The notes beneath the pieces were generated by a model. That model had not been told where the DNA came from. It did not search any database and worked only from the letters and a program-made list of their open reading frames with translations. Shown here piece after piece: positions 7,304 to 12,359 of a DNA stretch of 12,359 bases. Made by a program: the position numbers and the translations under genes. How positions within the stretch are numbered: position 1 is the first letter of the stretch; each line of letters begins with the position of its first letter. The DNA comes from an uncultured Oscillospiraceae bacterium (lineage in GTDB: Bacteria; Bacillota; Clostridia; Oscillospirales; Oscillospiraceae). The stretch covers positions 1 through 12,359 of the forward strand of contig CANRNA010000031.1 of NCBI GenBank assembly GCA_947631805.1. Direction: 5' to 3'.

Positions 7304-7561
7304 ATGACCAAGGTGATGACGGTGGAGGGCATGATGTGCTCCATGTGCGAGAGCCACGTAGCGGAGGCGCTGCGGAAGGTGCCGGGGGTGGAGAAGGCGT
7401 CCGCCAGCCGGTCGAAAAAGGAGGCGCGGGTGGTGTGCGCCCCGGATGTGACGGACGAGGCGCTTCTGGCGGCGGTGAACGCCACGGGCTACGAGGCCTC
7501 CCATGTCAGGGCGGAGGAGGACAGGCCGAAAAAGGGCCTGTTCGGATCCAGGAGAAAATGA
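7304..7561 (+). CDS. Heavy-metal-associated (HMA) domain protein, CopZ-like
   Basis: 85-aa cytoplasmic protein with one ferredoxin-like HMA fold. The metal-binding loop reads GMMCSMCESHV, with Cys12 and Cys15; the usual form is GMTCxxC, so Met replaces Thr. The rest follows the family: VAEALRKVPGV, then a strand carrying ARVVCAP, then DEALLAAVNATGYEA. A basic tail (RPKKGLFGSRRK) follows the domain. The family binds Cu(I) or another soft metal and hands it to an ATPase or regulator, but no such partner is present here. The start ATG 7304 has AGGAGG 8 nt upstream. It has its own promoter, a possible operator and a terminator, so it appears monocistronic. The real metal is unknown. Confidence 0.9.
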   Translation: MTKVMTVEGMMCSMCESHVAEALRKVPGVEKASASRSKKEARVVCAPDVTDEALLAAVNATGYEASHVRAEEDRPKKGLFGSRRK

Positions 7562-7566
7562 AAACG

Positions 7567-7595
7567 GGGCGCGGTGGCCGACCGCGCCCTTGTCT
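7567..7595. terminator. Bidirectional intrinsic terminator between the HMA gene and the transporter
   Basis: GGGCGCGGT (7567-7575) pairs perfectly with ACCGCGCCC (7581-7589) around a 5-nt loop. On the plus strand TTGTCT follows, 6 nt after the HMA stop. On the minus strand the stem is followed by CGTTTTCATTTT, giving a usable U-tract for the transporter gene that ends at 7663. Confidence 0.8.
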
Positions 7596-7662
7596 GTGCT
7601 CACGTTTATGTTGGGAGCGGGGCGAACGGGCCGCCTGCTCCGTGGCCGCCGGTGTCAGATGT

Positions 7663-8931
7663 TCACCGCCACACGAACCAGCAGAACAGATAGCCGGTCA
7701 TGACGGCGGCCAGGGTGAAGGGCACGCCGATGCGCATGAAGTCCCAGGTGGAGACCTCGTGGCCCTGGCGGCGCAGGATGCCGATGGTGGTGATGTTGGC
7801 GGACGCGCCGATGGGGGTGATGTTGCCTCCCAGGGTGGCCCCGGTGAGAAGGCCGAAATACAGCAAAATGGGGGAGCAGTCCATGGTCACGGCGATGCCG
7901 CTGACCACGGGGAGCATGGTGGCCACATAGGGGATGTTGTCCACAAAGGCCGAGAACAGCACCGACCCCCACACGATGATGGTGTACATGACAAACAGGT
8001 TCGAGCCGCCCACCCGCACGAACAGGGCCGCGATGGCGTCGATGACGCCGCCCTCGGTGATGCCCGCGATGACCACGAAGAGCCCGGCCAGAAGCAGCAG
8101 CGTCTGGTAGTCGATCTCCAGCAGGGCCAGCTTCACGTTGCGCCAGGACTTCTCCCGCAGACGGGAGTGGACGGCCCCCACCAGGAACACCCCCACGCAG
8201 ATGAGGCCGTTGGTGACGGCGGGCTTGCCGGGGATGAAGGAGGCGCATATCAGCAGCAGCACCGTTCCCAGCAGCAGGAAGGTGGGCACATAGTTGGTCA
8301 CCTCGGTCCTATCCGGGATGGACACGGGAGAGCGCTGGTCCCGGAAGAGCCACAATATGATGGGCACTGTCATCACGGCCCCCAGCTCCACGGCCCAGAA
8401 GATGCTGAAGCGACCGTCCATGAAGAAGAAGTCCAGAAAATCCATGCCCGCGTAGCCGCCCAGCATGATGGACGTGGTGTCGCCTACCAGCGTGGCCGCC
8501 CCCTGGAGGTTGGAGCTGACGGCGATGGATATGAGCAGGGGTACCGGGGAGGTGTTCAGCTTGGCCGCGATGGCCAGCCCCACCGGGGCCAGCATCAGCA
8601 CGGTGGCCACGTTGTCCACGAAGGCGCTGACCACCCCGGCGAACAGGCTCATCACCACCGCCACCCACATCACGTTGGGGGTCTTGGTGAGCAATATCTC
8701 CGCCATCCGATTGGGCATGCGGGACTCGATGAACAGGCTCACAGTGCCCATGGTGCCCGCCAGCATCATCAGCACGTTCCAGTCGATGGCCGCCCCCAGC
8801 TTCGCCGGGGAGACGAAGCCCAGTATCACGTAAAGCGCCGCGCTCGTCAGCGCCACCCATGGCCGGTATTTGGGCAGGGCGATCATCAGGCAGTAGGTGA
8901 GTATGAACAGCACGAGAGCTAAGACCGACAT
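7663..8931 (-). CDS. ArsB / SLC13-type (ion transporter superfamily) permease under Mn2+ riboswitch control
   Basis: 422-aa polytopic inner-membrane protein with about 11-12 hydrophobic segments and the internal duplication of the CitM/ArsB/NhaD (citrate transporter, PF03600-like) group. The two related hairpin regions read SAFVDNVATVLMLAPV ... SSNLQGAATLVGDTTSIMLG and SAFVDNIPYVATMLPVV ... GGNITPIGASANITTIGI. Members move arsenite, dicarboxylates, citrate or Na+/H+; the substrate cannot be told from sequence. Two ATGs are possible: the one at 8937 is only 1 nt from AAGGAG (8944-8939), while the one at 8931 has 7 nt, so 8931 is chosen. Upstream lies a complete yybP-ykoY riboswitch with a terminator, so expression should rise with Mn2+. 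That makes Mn2+ export, or transport of a Mn2+-linked anion, the leading hypothesis. The gene appears monocistronic. Confidence 0.92.
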   Translation of the reverse strand: MSVLALVLFILTYCLMIALPKYRPWVALTSAALYVILGFVSPAKLGAAIDWNVLMMLAGTMGTVSLFIESRMPNRMAEILLTKTPNVMWVAVVMSLFAGVVSAFVDNVATVLMLAPVGLAIAAKLNTSPVPLLISIAVSSNLQGAATLVGDTTSIMLGGYAGMDFLDFFFMDGRFSIFWAVELGAVMTVPIILWLFRDQRSPVSIPDRTEVTNYVPTFLLLGTVLLLICASFIPGKPAVTNGLICVGVFLVGAVHSRLREKSWRNVKLALLEIDYQTLLLLAGLFVVIAGITEGGVIDAIAALFVRVGGSNLFVMYTIIVWGSVLFSAFVDNIPYVATMLPVVSGIAVTMDCSPILLYFGLLTGATLGGNITPIGASANITTIGILRRQGHEVSTWDFMRIGVPFTLAAVMTGYLFCWFVWR

Positions 8932-8948
8932 AAGCATTCTCCTTCATC

Positions 8949-8990
8949 AAAAAAGACTTTTACCGCATGACAAAGACGCGGTAAAAGTCT
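8949..8990 (-). terminator. Riboswitch-controlled intrinsic terminator
   Basis: On the minus strand AGACTTTTACCGC (8990-8978) pairs perfectly over 13 bp with its complement at 8966-8954 around an 11-nt loop, followed by six Ts (8954-8949). It sits about 10 nt before the AAGGAG of the transporter gene and overlaps the P1 3' strand of the riboswitch. Confidence 0.92.
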
Positions 8991-9089
8991 CGTTTCAGAC
9001 AGATCATCTGCGGCGGCCCGGACCTTGTAAAGGTCGTACTGACGAGACGCCGGACGCGGGCGGGGCCCGCGCAAACTACTCCCTCTTAC
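8949..9089 (-). promoter_or_regulatory. yybP-ykoY manganese riboswitch with terminator expression platform
   Basis: Read on the minus strand from 9089. P1 is GUAAGAG (9089-9083) with CUUUUAC (8987-8981). The conserved L1 segment GGAGUAG follows directly. Next comes a GC-rich P2 hairpin (GCGGG/CCCGC arms), then the P3 stem CGGCG-x-CUC with GGG-x-CGCCG, holding the conserved loop GUCAGUAC, a GACCUU/AAGGUC hairpin and the CCGG junction. A small CAGA/UCUG hairpin and ACGAGAC close back to P1. This order and the GGAGUAG / GUCAnUnC / AGAC elements match the Mn2+-sensing yybP-ykoY class. The 3' strand of P1 is also the 5' arm of the terminator at 8990-8954, so the two folds exclude each other: Mn2+ should stabilise P1, prevent the terminator and turn the transporter on. 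Confidence 0.93.
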
Positions 9090-9096
9090 GGTATAT

Positions 9097-9126
9097 ATTA
9101 TAGTCCAAGCTGTGGGAATATGTCAA
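9097..9126 (-). promoter_or_regulatory. Promoter of the riboswitch-transporter unit
   Basis: On the minus strand TTGACA (9126-9121), an 18-nt spacer, and TATAAT (9102-9097). The expected start near 9090 coincides with the first base of riboswitch helix P1, which supports both calls. It lies 26 bp after the mnmG stop; no terminator is visible in between, so some read-through from mnmG is possible. Confidence 0.88.
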
Positions 9127-9152
9127 GGATCACCCCGGCGCACGCGAAGCGG

Positions 9153-10952
9153 TCACCTGTCCCGCTCCGCCCATATCATCAGGGCGGTGAGGTCGGCGGG
9201 GGACACCCCGGAGATGCGGCTGGCCTGGCCAAAGCTGGCCGGGCGGATGGCCGCGAGCTTTTGCCGGGCCTCCGTGCGCAGACCGGGAACGGCATCATAG
9301 TCGATATCCAGCGGTATACGGCGCTGTTCCATTTTGGAAAAGGCGGTCACCTCCCGGAGCTGCCGCTGGATATATCCCTCATATTTGATGGATATTTCCA
9401 CTTCTTCGATGACGGCCCGGGACAGCTCCGGCCGCCCGGGGTCCTGGTCCGCCAGAGAGGTGTAAGTGTTCTCCGGACGCTTCAGTAGGTCATAGAGCCG
9501 GTCGGCCTTCAGCCGGGCTATCTCCCTGTCCACCTGTGCATATTTATCCACCGTCCGCTGGTACTGCTCCTCGCTGACCAGACCGATGTCATGGCCGATG
9601 TATGCAAGTCGATTATCAGCGTTATCCTGCCGGTGGAGCAGCCGGTATTCGCTGCGGCTGGTCATCATCCGGTAGGGCTCGTTGGTGCCTTTGGTGACCA
9701 GATCGTCTATGAGCGCGCCGATATAGCCCTGGTCCCGGCGGATGATGACCGGGGCCTGCCCCAGGACCTTCCTGGCGGCGTTCACCCCGGCCACCCAGCC
9801 CTGCACGGCGGCCTCCTCATAGCCGGAGGAGCCGTTGAACTGGCCCGCCCCGTAAAGGCCCGCTATCTTCTTCGTCTCCAATGTGGGGTACAGCTCCGTG
9901 GGGTCCAGGCAGTCGTACTCGATGGCGTAGGCCGGGCGGGTGAGCTCCGCCCGCTCCAGGCCGGGGATAGTGTGGACCATGGCGATCTGCACGTCCTCCG
10001 GCAGGGAGGATGAGAGCCCCTGGATATAGAGCTCCTCCGTGTCCAGGCCCATGGGCTCGATGAAGAGCTGGTGACGGGGCTTGTCCGGGAAGGTGACGAT
10101 CTTCGTCTCGATGCTGGGGCAGTACCGGGGGCCCACCCCTTGGATGACCCCGTCGTAAAGGGGGCTGCGGTCCAGGTTTTCCCGGATGATGCGGTGGGTC
10201 TCGCCGTTGGTGTATGTCAGCCAGCACACCGCCCGGTTCTCCGGCGGGACGTCGGTGGAGAAGGAGAAGGGCTGAGGGTCCCGGTCGCCGGGCTGTATCT
10301 CCATTTTGGAAAAGTCCACCGTCCGGCCGTTGATGCGGGGCGGCGTGCCGGTCTTGAACCGGCGCAGACGGAGCCCCAGGTCCCGCAGACAGCCCGCCAG
10401 GGATAGGGCCGCCGCCAGGCCGTCCGGTCCGGAGTCGCGCACCGCCTCCCCGGTGATGGTCCGGCCGCCCAGATAGGTGCCCGAGGCCACGATGACCGCC
10501 CGGGCGCCCAGCACGGCCCCCTTGTCCGTGGTGACGGACACGACGCGGCCGTCCTCCACGGCGATGGACACTACCTCGCCCTGGCGCAGATGCAGGTGCT
10601 CCTGGGTCTCCAGGGTGTGCTTCATCACCGCCTGATAGCGCCGCCTGTCGGCCTGGGCCCGGAGGGAGTGTACGGCGGGGCCCTTGCCCAGATTCAGCAT
10701 CCGGTACTGGATGCAGGCCTTGTCCGCCGCCCGGCCCATCTCCCCGCCCAGGGCGTCCAGCTCCCGGACCAGATGGCCCTTGCCCGTGCCGCCGATGGCC
10801 GGATTGCAGGGCATATTTCCCACCGCGTCCAGGCTCACGGTGAAGCACACCGTCTCCGCGCCCAGCCGCGCCGCGGCAAGGGCCGCCTCTATCCCGGCGT
10901 GCCCGGCCCCGATGACAACGATATCGAATTGTCCGGCGTCATAAGTTTTCAT
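9153..10952 (-). CDS. mnmG: tRNA uridine-5-carboxymethylaminomethyl modification enzyme MnmG (GidA)
   Basis: FAD-dependent enzyme that, with the GTPase MnmE, adds the aminomethyl or carboxymethylaminomethyl group to U34 of certain tRNAs in the cytoplasm. 599 aa, a little shorter than the usual 620-630, mainly by short ends. Seen: FAD-binding GAGHAG (15-20), [18 protein letters not shown] (47-64, Cys49), [11 protein letters not shown] (274-284, signature 1, Cys278), [18 protein letters not shown] (368-385, signature 2), and the C-terminal [16 protein letters not shown] motif (573-588). The two cysteines correspond to the conserved pair of the family. The start at 10952 ([15 protein letters not shown]) fits the family; 10958 (MPMK...) is also possible, and an upstream TTG at 11027 adds non-family residues. 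No Shine-Dalgarno precedes either ATG. mnmE is not in the window. Confidence 0.96.
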   Translation of the reverse strand: MKTYDAGQFDIVVIGAGHAGIEAALAAARLGAETVCFTVSLDAVGNMPCNPAIGGTGKGHLVRELDALGGEMGRAADKACIQYRMLNLGKGPAVHSLRAQADRRRYQAVMKHTLETQEHLHLRQGEVVSIAVEDGRVVSVTTDKGAVLGARAVIVASGTYLGGRTITGEAVRDSGPDGLAAALSLAGCLRDLGLRLRRFKTGTPPRINGRTVDFSKMEIQPGDRDPQPFSFSTDVPPENRAVCWLTYTNGETHRIIRENLDRSPLYDGVIQGVGPRYCPSIETKIVTFPDKPRHQLFIEPMGLDTEELYIQGLSSSLPEDVQIAMVHTIPGLERAELTRPAYAIEYDCLDPTELYPTLETKKIAGLYGAGQFNGSSGYEEAAVQGWVAGVNAARKVLGQAPVIIRRDQGYIGALIDDLVTKGTNEPYRMMTSRSEYRLLHRQDNADNRLAYIGHDIGLVSEEQYQRTVDKYAQVDREIARLKADRLYDLLKRPENTYTSLADQDPGRPELSRAVIEEVEISIKYEGYIQRQLREVTAFSKMEQRRIPLDIDYDAVPGLRTEARQKLAAIRPASFGQASRISGVSPADLTALMIWAERDR

Positions 10953-10958
10953 GGGCAT

Positions 10959-10987
10959 ATTGTAGCGCAAAAAGCCCGCCGCCGCAA
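10959..10987 (-). promoter_or_regulatory. Promoter of mnmG, implying a leaderless transcript
   Basis: On the minus strand TTGCGG (10987-10982), a 17-nt spacer and TACAAT (10964-10959). A start 7 nt after the -10 box falls on the A of the ATG at 10952. The absence of any ribosome binding site ahead of that ATG agrees with a leaderless mRNA. Confidence 0.6.
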
Positions 10988-11031
10988 GGTGCACGGCGGA
11001 AAAAACAGCCCCGCGCCGCCGGGGCAAACGA

Positions 11032-11060
11032 TTGACTTCTCCGCCCGGTTGGTGTAAGCT
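11032..11060 (+). promoter_or_regulatory. Probable promoter of tRNA-Leu
   Basis: TTGACT (11032-11037), a 17-nt spacer and TAAGCT (11055-11060), ending 10 nt before the mature tRNA. The -10 match is weak, so this is tentative. It is divergent from the mnmG promoter. Confidence 0.5.
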
Positions 11061-11070
11061 ATAGCTGTGC

Positions 11071-11157
11071 GCCGGTGTGGTGGAATGGCAGACACCAGGG
11101 ACTTAAAATCCCTTGTCCACTCCGGACGTGCGGGTTCGAGCCCCGCCACCGGCACCA
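11071..11157 (+). tRNA. tRNA-Leu (anticodon UAA)
   Basis: The 87 nt fold as a class II tRNA. The acceptor stem pairs GCCGGTG (11071-11077) with CACCGGC (11147-11153), then the discriminator A and an encoded CCA at 11155-11157. The D-arm region is TGGTGGAATGGCAGACACC. The anticodon stem AGGGA/TCCCT encloses CTTAAAA, with anticodon TAA. A long variable arm (TTGTCCACTCCGGACG region) and the T arm GCGGG-TTCGAGC-CCCGC follow. The long variable arm and UAA anticodon make it leucine, reading UUA/UUG codons. Confidence 0.97.
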
Positions 11158-11161
11158 CGTC

Positions 11162-11224
11162 AGAAGAGCTTTGAAGATTCGAGGTCCTGGCAAGCCAGTC
11201 CCCCTCATCGGTCAAAGCTCTTCT
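11162..11224 (+). terminator. Long-stem hairpin after tRNA-Leu, probable terminator
   Basis: AGAAGAGCTTTGA (11162-11174) pairs perfectly over 13 bp with 11212-11224 around a 37-nt loop, and TCCTTTTCCC follows. It starts 5 nt after the CCA end. The loop is unusually large for a terminator. Confidence 0.5.
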
Positions 11225-11230
11225 TCCTTT

Positions 11231-11265
11231 TCCCATCGCAAACGCTGCGCTGGTTTGCGATGGGA
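11231..11265. repeat. Perfect 13-bp inverted repeat, function unknown
   Basis: TCCCATCGCAAAC (11231-11243) pairs with GTTTGCGATGGGA (11253-11265) around a 9-nt loop. There is no T-run on either side, so it is not a standard terminator. It lies between the tRNA gene and the toxin gene; 11266-11337 holds only a weak GCGGA/TCCGC hairpin and no gene. Confidence 0.6.
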
Positions 11266-11337
11266 GCCCTGGGGATGCGCGGACATTTGAAATCCGCTTC
11301 GCTGGGCTTTCATGTGGCCCGGAAAGTTATATGTCGT

Positions 11338-11661
11338 CTAAAACTGGCTGGGCGCATAGCGCACGGTCACGACATGGACCTGCCGCAGGTCTTTCAGCAC
11401 TTTGTAGATGATGACATAGTTTTTCACAAATAGCTGGCGGTAACCTTGATCAGCATAAATGCCCATCTGCCGGACGGCCCCCCGTTCAGGCAATTCCTCC
11501 AAGCTATAGATCGCTTCTTCCAAGGCGTCTACCATGTCGGCGGCGGTGCCGGAGGCAAGCAGATTATTCGCTATATAGGAATAAATATTCTCCAAATCGC
11601 GGTCAGCGCGGGCATAGAGCTTGACGGTATATTTATCCAAAAGCGACTCATGTTTATCCAA
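11338..11661 (-). CDS. RelE/ParE-family toxin of a type II toxin-antitoxin pair
   Basis: 107 aa, normal for the family. The sequence KYTVKLYARADRDLENIYSYIANNL (about 10-34), SLEELPERGAVRQMG and YRQLFVKNYVIIYKV ... VHVVTVRYAPSQF follow the RelE/ParE fold, with basic and aromatic residues near the C-terminus. Such toxins act in the cytoplasm, on ribosome-bound mRNA (RelE type) or DNA gyrase (ParE type); I cannot separate these here, though the 'ADRDLENIYSYIA' start leans to ParE. The start is probably the TTG at 11661, because GGAGGA lies 6 nt before it; no in-frame ATG gives the same core. It overlaps the antitoxin stop (11654) by 8 bp, the usual coupled arrangement. No terminator is clear downstream. 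Confidence 0.87.
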   Translation of the reverse strand: MDKHESLLDKYTVKLYARADRDLENIYSYIANNLLASGTAADMVDALEEAIYSLEELPERGAVRQMGIYADQGYRQLFVKNYVIIYKVLKDLRQVHVVTVRYAPSQF

Positions 11662-11917
11662 AATGCTTCCTCCGCAGGGCGGGAAGCGCGGTCCGGGCAT
11701 CCAAAAGGACGCCGTCCGCCTCAAATTCCTTTTCCGCTTCACGGATAGCTGCATCGGTCCGGGCGGTCCCGATCAGCTCGTCGTATGCCTCGATGCTCAT
11801 GACCACCAGGTCGCCATAGCCATTTTTTGTGATGAACACCGGCTCGCGGTTGGCGTGACAGAGTTCAGATATCTCGGCAGTGTTTCGCAGGTCGGTGATA
11901 GGTCTGATTTGCGGCAT
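11654..11917 (-). CDS. Phd/YefM-family antitoxin
   Basis: 87 aa. The Phd/YefM pattern is plain: MPQIRPITDLRNTAEISELCHANREPVFITKNGYGDLVVMSIEAYDEL over the first 48 residues, which forms the dimer and DNA-binding domain. A charged helical tail (IREAEKEFEADG...) would wrap the toxin. It neutralises the downstream RelE/ParE toxin and represses the shared operon. The start ATG at 11917 has AAGGAGGG upstream. A 31-bp operator-like inverted repeat (11935-11965) overlaps its promoter, consistent with autoregulation by the antitoxin or the complex. Confidence 0.92.
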   Translation of the reverse strand: MPQIRPITDLRNTAEISELCHANREPVFITKNGYGDLVVMSIEAYDELIGTARTDAAIREAEKEFEADGVLLDARTALPALRRKHFG

Positions 11918-11934
11918 GATCGCAGCCCTCCTTC

Positions 11935-11972
11935 TTGCGCATAATCATAGCAGAATTATGCGCAAAGTTCAA
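11935..11972 (-). promoter_or_regulatory. Promoter and operator of the Phd/ParE-type toxin-antitoxin operon
   Basis: On the minus strand TTGAAC (11972-11967), a 17-nt spacer and TATGAT (11949-11944). TTGCGCATAAT (11935-11945) and ATTATGCGCAA (11955-11965) form a perfect 11-bp inverted repeat around 9 nt that covers the -10 box and most of the spacer. This is where an autorepressing antitoxin would bind. Confidence 0.83.
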
Positions 11973-11990
11973 CAAAAACATTCACGCGCT

Positions 11991-12152
11991 GTGCTTTTGC
12001 CCCGCGGGTGGCGCATACCCTTTGACATTTCCCTGAATCAGCCGAACGAGGAGACGGCAGCCGCCATGCTGGAGGCGGAGAGGATAGCAAAGGACCCGTC
12101 TGTGAAGGGCTATACCGATCTGGATACGCTGCTTGCGGATTTGAAAAAATGA
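11991..12152 (+). pseudogene. 5'-truncated DinJ/RelB-family antitoxin remnant
   Basis: Only the C-terminal part of an antitoxin is recognisable: RIPFDISLNQPNEETAAAML, then EAERIAKDPSVKGYTDLDTLLADLKK. The 'IPFDI' motif normally follows about 45 residues of DinJ ribbon-helix-helix, which are absent here; upstream codons read unrelated sequence from the neighbouring promoter region. No ribosome binding site or plausible start is present. It overlaps the next frame by ATGA (12149-12152), the standard coupling of this pair. Homology appears to begin near 11990-12010; the exact break is uncertain. Confidence 0.78.
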
Positions 12153-12271
12153 GAAAAGCGAAGTATATCGTCAAGCTCACCACACAGTTCAAAAAGGACT
12201 ATAAGCAGGCGATAAAGCGCGGATGGAAGATCAGCCTTCTGGATGATGTCATCCGCGCTCTTGCTATATAG
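12149..12271 (+). pseudogene. 3'-truncated YafQ-type toxin remnant
   Basis: 40 codons from ATG 12149 to TAG 12269: MRKAKYIVKLTTQFKKDYKQ followed by AIKRGWKISLLDDVIRALAI. This matches the N-terminus of YafQ-family ribosome-dependent mRNA interferases (normally about 90 aa), including TTQFKKDYK and the helix that follows. The catalytic C-terminal half is missing, so it should be inactive. Together with the antitoxin fragment it is a decayed DinJ-YafQ module. A frame resembling GVGKDKISAGEIEKSAVF lies at about 12280-12335, but I do not recognise it as YafQ. Confidence 0.8.
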
Positions 12272-12359
12272 CTGCGGCGAAGGAGTGGGCAAAGACAAAA
12301 TATCCGCCGGGGAGATTGAAAAAAGTGCTGTTTTTGCGCCGGGGGGGGGTAGAAATTTT
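12272..12359. other. Window end with no assignable gene; 9-G run
   Basis: No ribosome binding site and start pair with a recognisable product is visible. A run of nine G (12341-12349) sits 10 bp before the end; such runs are prone to sequencing error. A GTG-led open frame from 12285 continues off the window but resembles nothing I know. Confidence 0.4.

Noticed and set aside
7336..8922. A 528-codon open frame on the plus strand
   Set aside because: It begins inside the HMA gene in another frame and runs antisense through the permease. The product is low-complexity (His, Gly, Gln, Asp rich) without any recognisable domain.
10953..11027. A longer N-terminus for MnmG from TTG 11027
   Set aside because: The added residues are not typical of the family, no ribosome binding site precedes the TTG, and the region contains the mnmG promoter.
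10949..11236. A 95-codon minus-strand frame with [20 protein letters not shown]
   Set aside because: This is the well-known false translation of the antisense strand of a tRNA-Leu gene; it covers 11071-11157 exactly.
11071..11337. An attachment-site duplication of the tRNA 3' end
   Set aside because: I looked for a second copy of the T arm and acceptor end downstream. Only a short TTCGAG match appears (about 11178), too short to support an att site, and no integrase lies in the window.
11880..12152. A 90-codon intact gene on the plus strand
   Set aside because: Its first third is antisense to the antitoxin start and promoter region. Only the last part matches DinJ, so it is treated as a truncated remnant.

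Overview
The window looks like the chromosome of a GC-rich anaerobic Firmicute of the Oscillospiraceae type (Flavonifractor / Lawsonibacter / Dysosmobacter-like). This is inferred from the strong G/C third-position preference, the AGGAGG-type ribosome binding sites, the phosphoketolase, a PadR-DUF2812 pair and a DnaJ-type cysteine cluster on an exported protein. No marker fixes the species.

Layout. (1) 139-3976, plus strand: a tight three-gene group of a small lipoprotein, a phosphoketolase (central carbon metabolism) and PrmA (ribosomal protein L11 methyltransferase), closed by a strong intrinsic terminator. (2) 4031-5634, plus strand: a perfect consensus promoter drives an exported protein with three tandem repeats and a four-CxxC C-terminus. 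(3) 5635-5896: a gene-free stretch packed with hairpins, including one 31-bp palindrome present twice. (4) 5897-7211, minus strand: a PadR repressor overlapping a DUF2812 membrane protein, with a PadR-like operator at the transcription start. (5) 7239-7595, plus strand: a small heavy-metal-associated (CopZ-like) protein whose start region carries a GTTAG-N6-CTAAC inverted repeat. (6) 7663-9126, minus strand: an ArsB/SLC13-type 12-helix transporter behind a full yybP-ykoY manganese riboswitch with a terminator switch. (7) 9153-10987, minus strand: MnmG (GidA), apparently leaderless, divergent from (8) a tRNA-Leu(UAA) at 11071-11157. (9) 11338-12271: a lower-GC toxin-antitoxin patch with an intact Phd/YefM-RelE/ParE pair on the minus strand and, facing away from it, the remains of a DinJ-YafQ pair.

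Most notable are the Mn2+ riboswitch in front of an ion-transporter-superfamily permease, which makes that permease a candidate manganese-handling transporter, and the exported protein ending in a DnaJ-like zinc-binding cluster. The metal theme continues next door with the HMA protein. Phosphoketolase, PrmA and MnmG are housekeeping or core metabolic genes. The TA patch beside the tRNA gene looks like an accessory insertion in decay.
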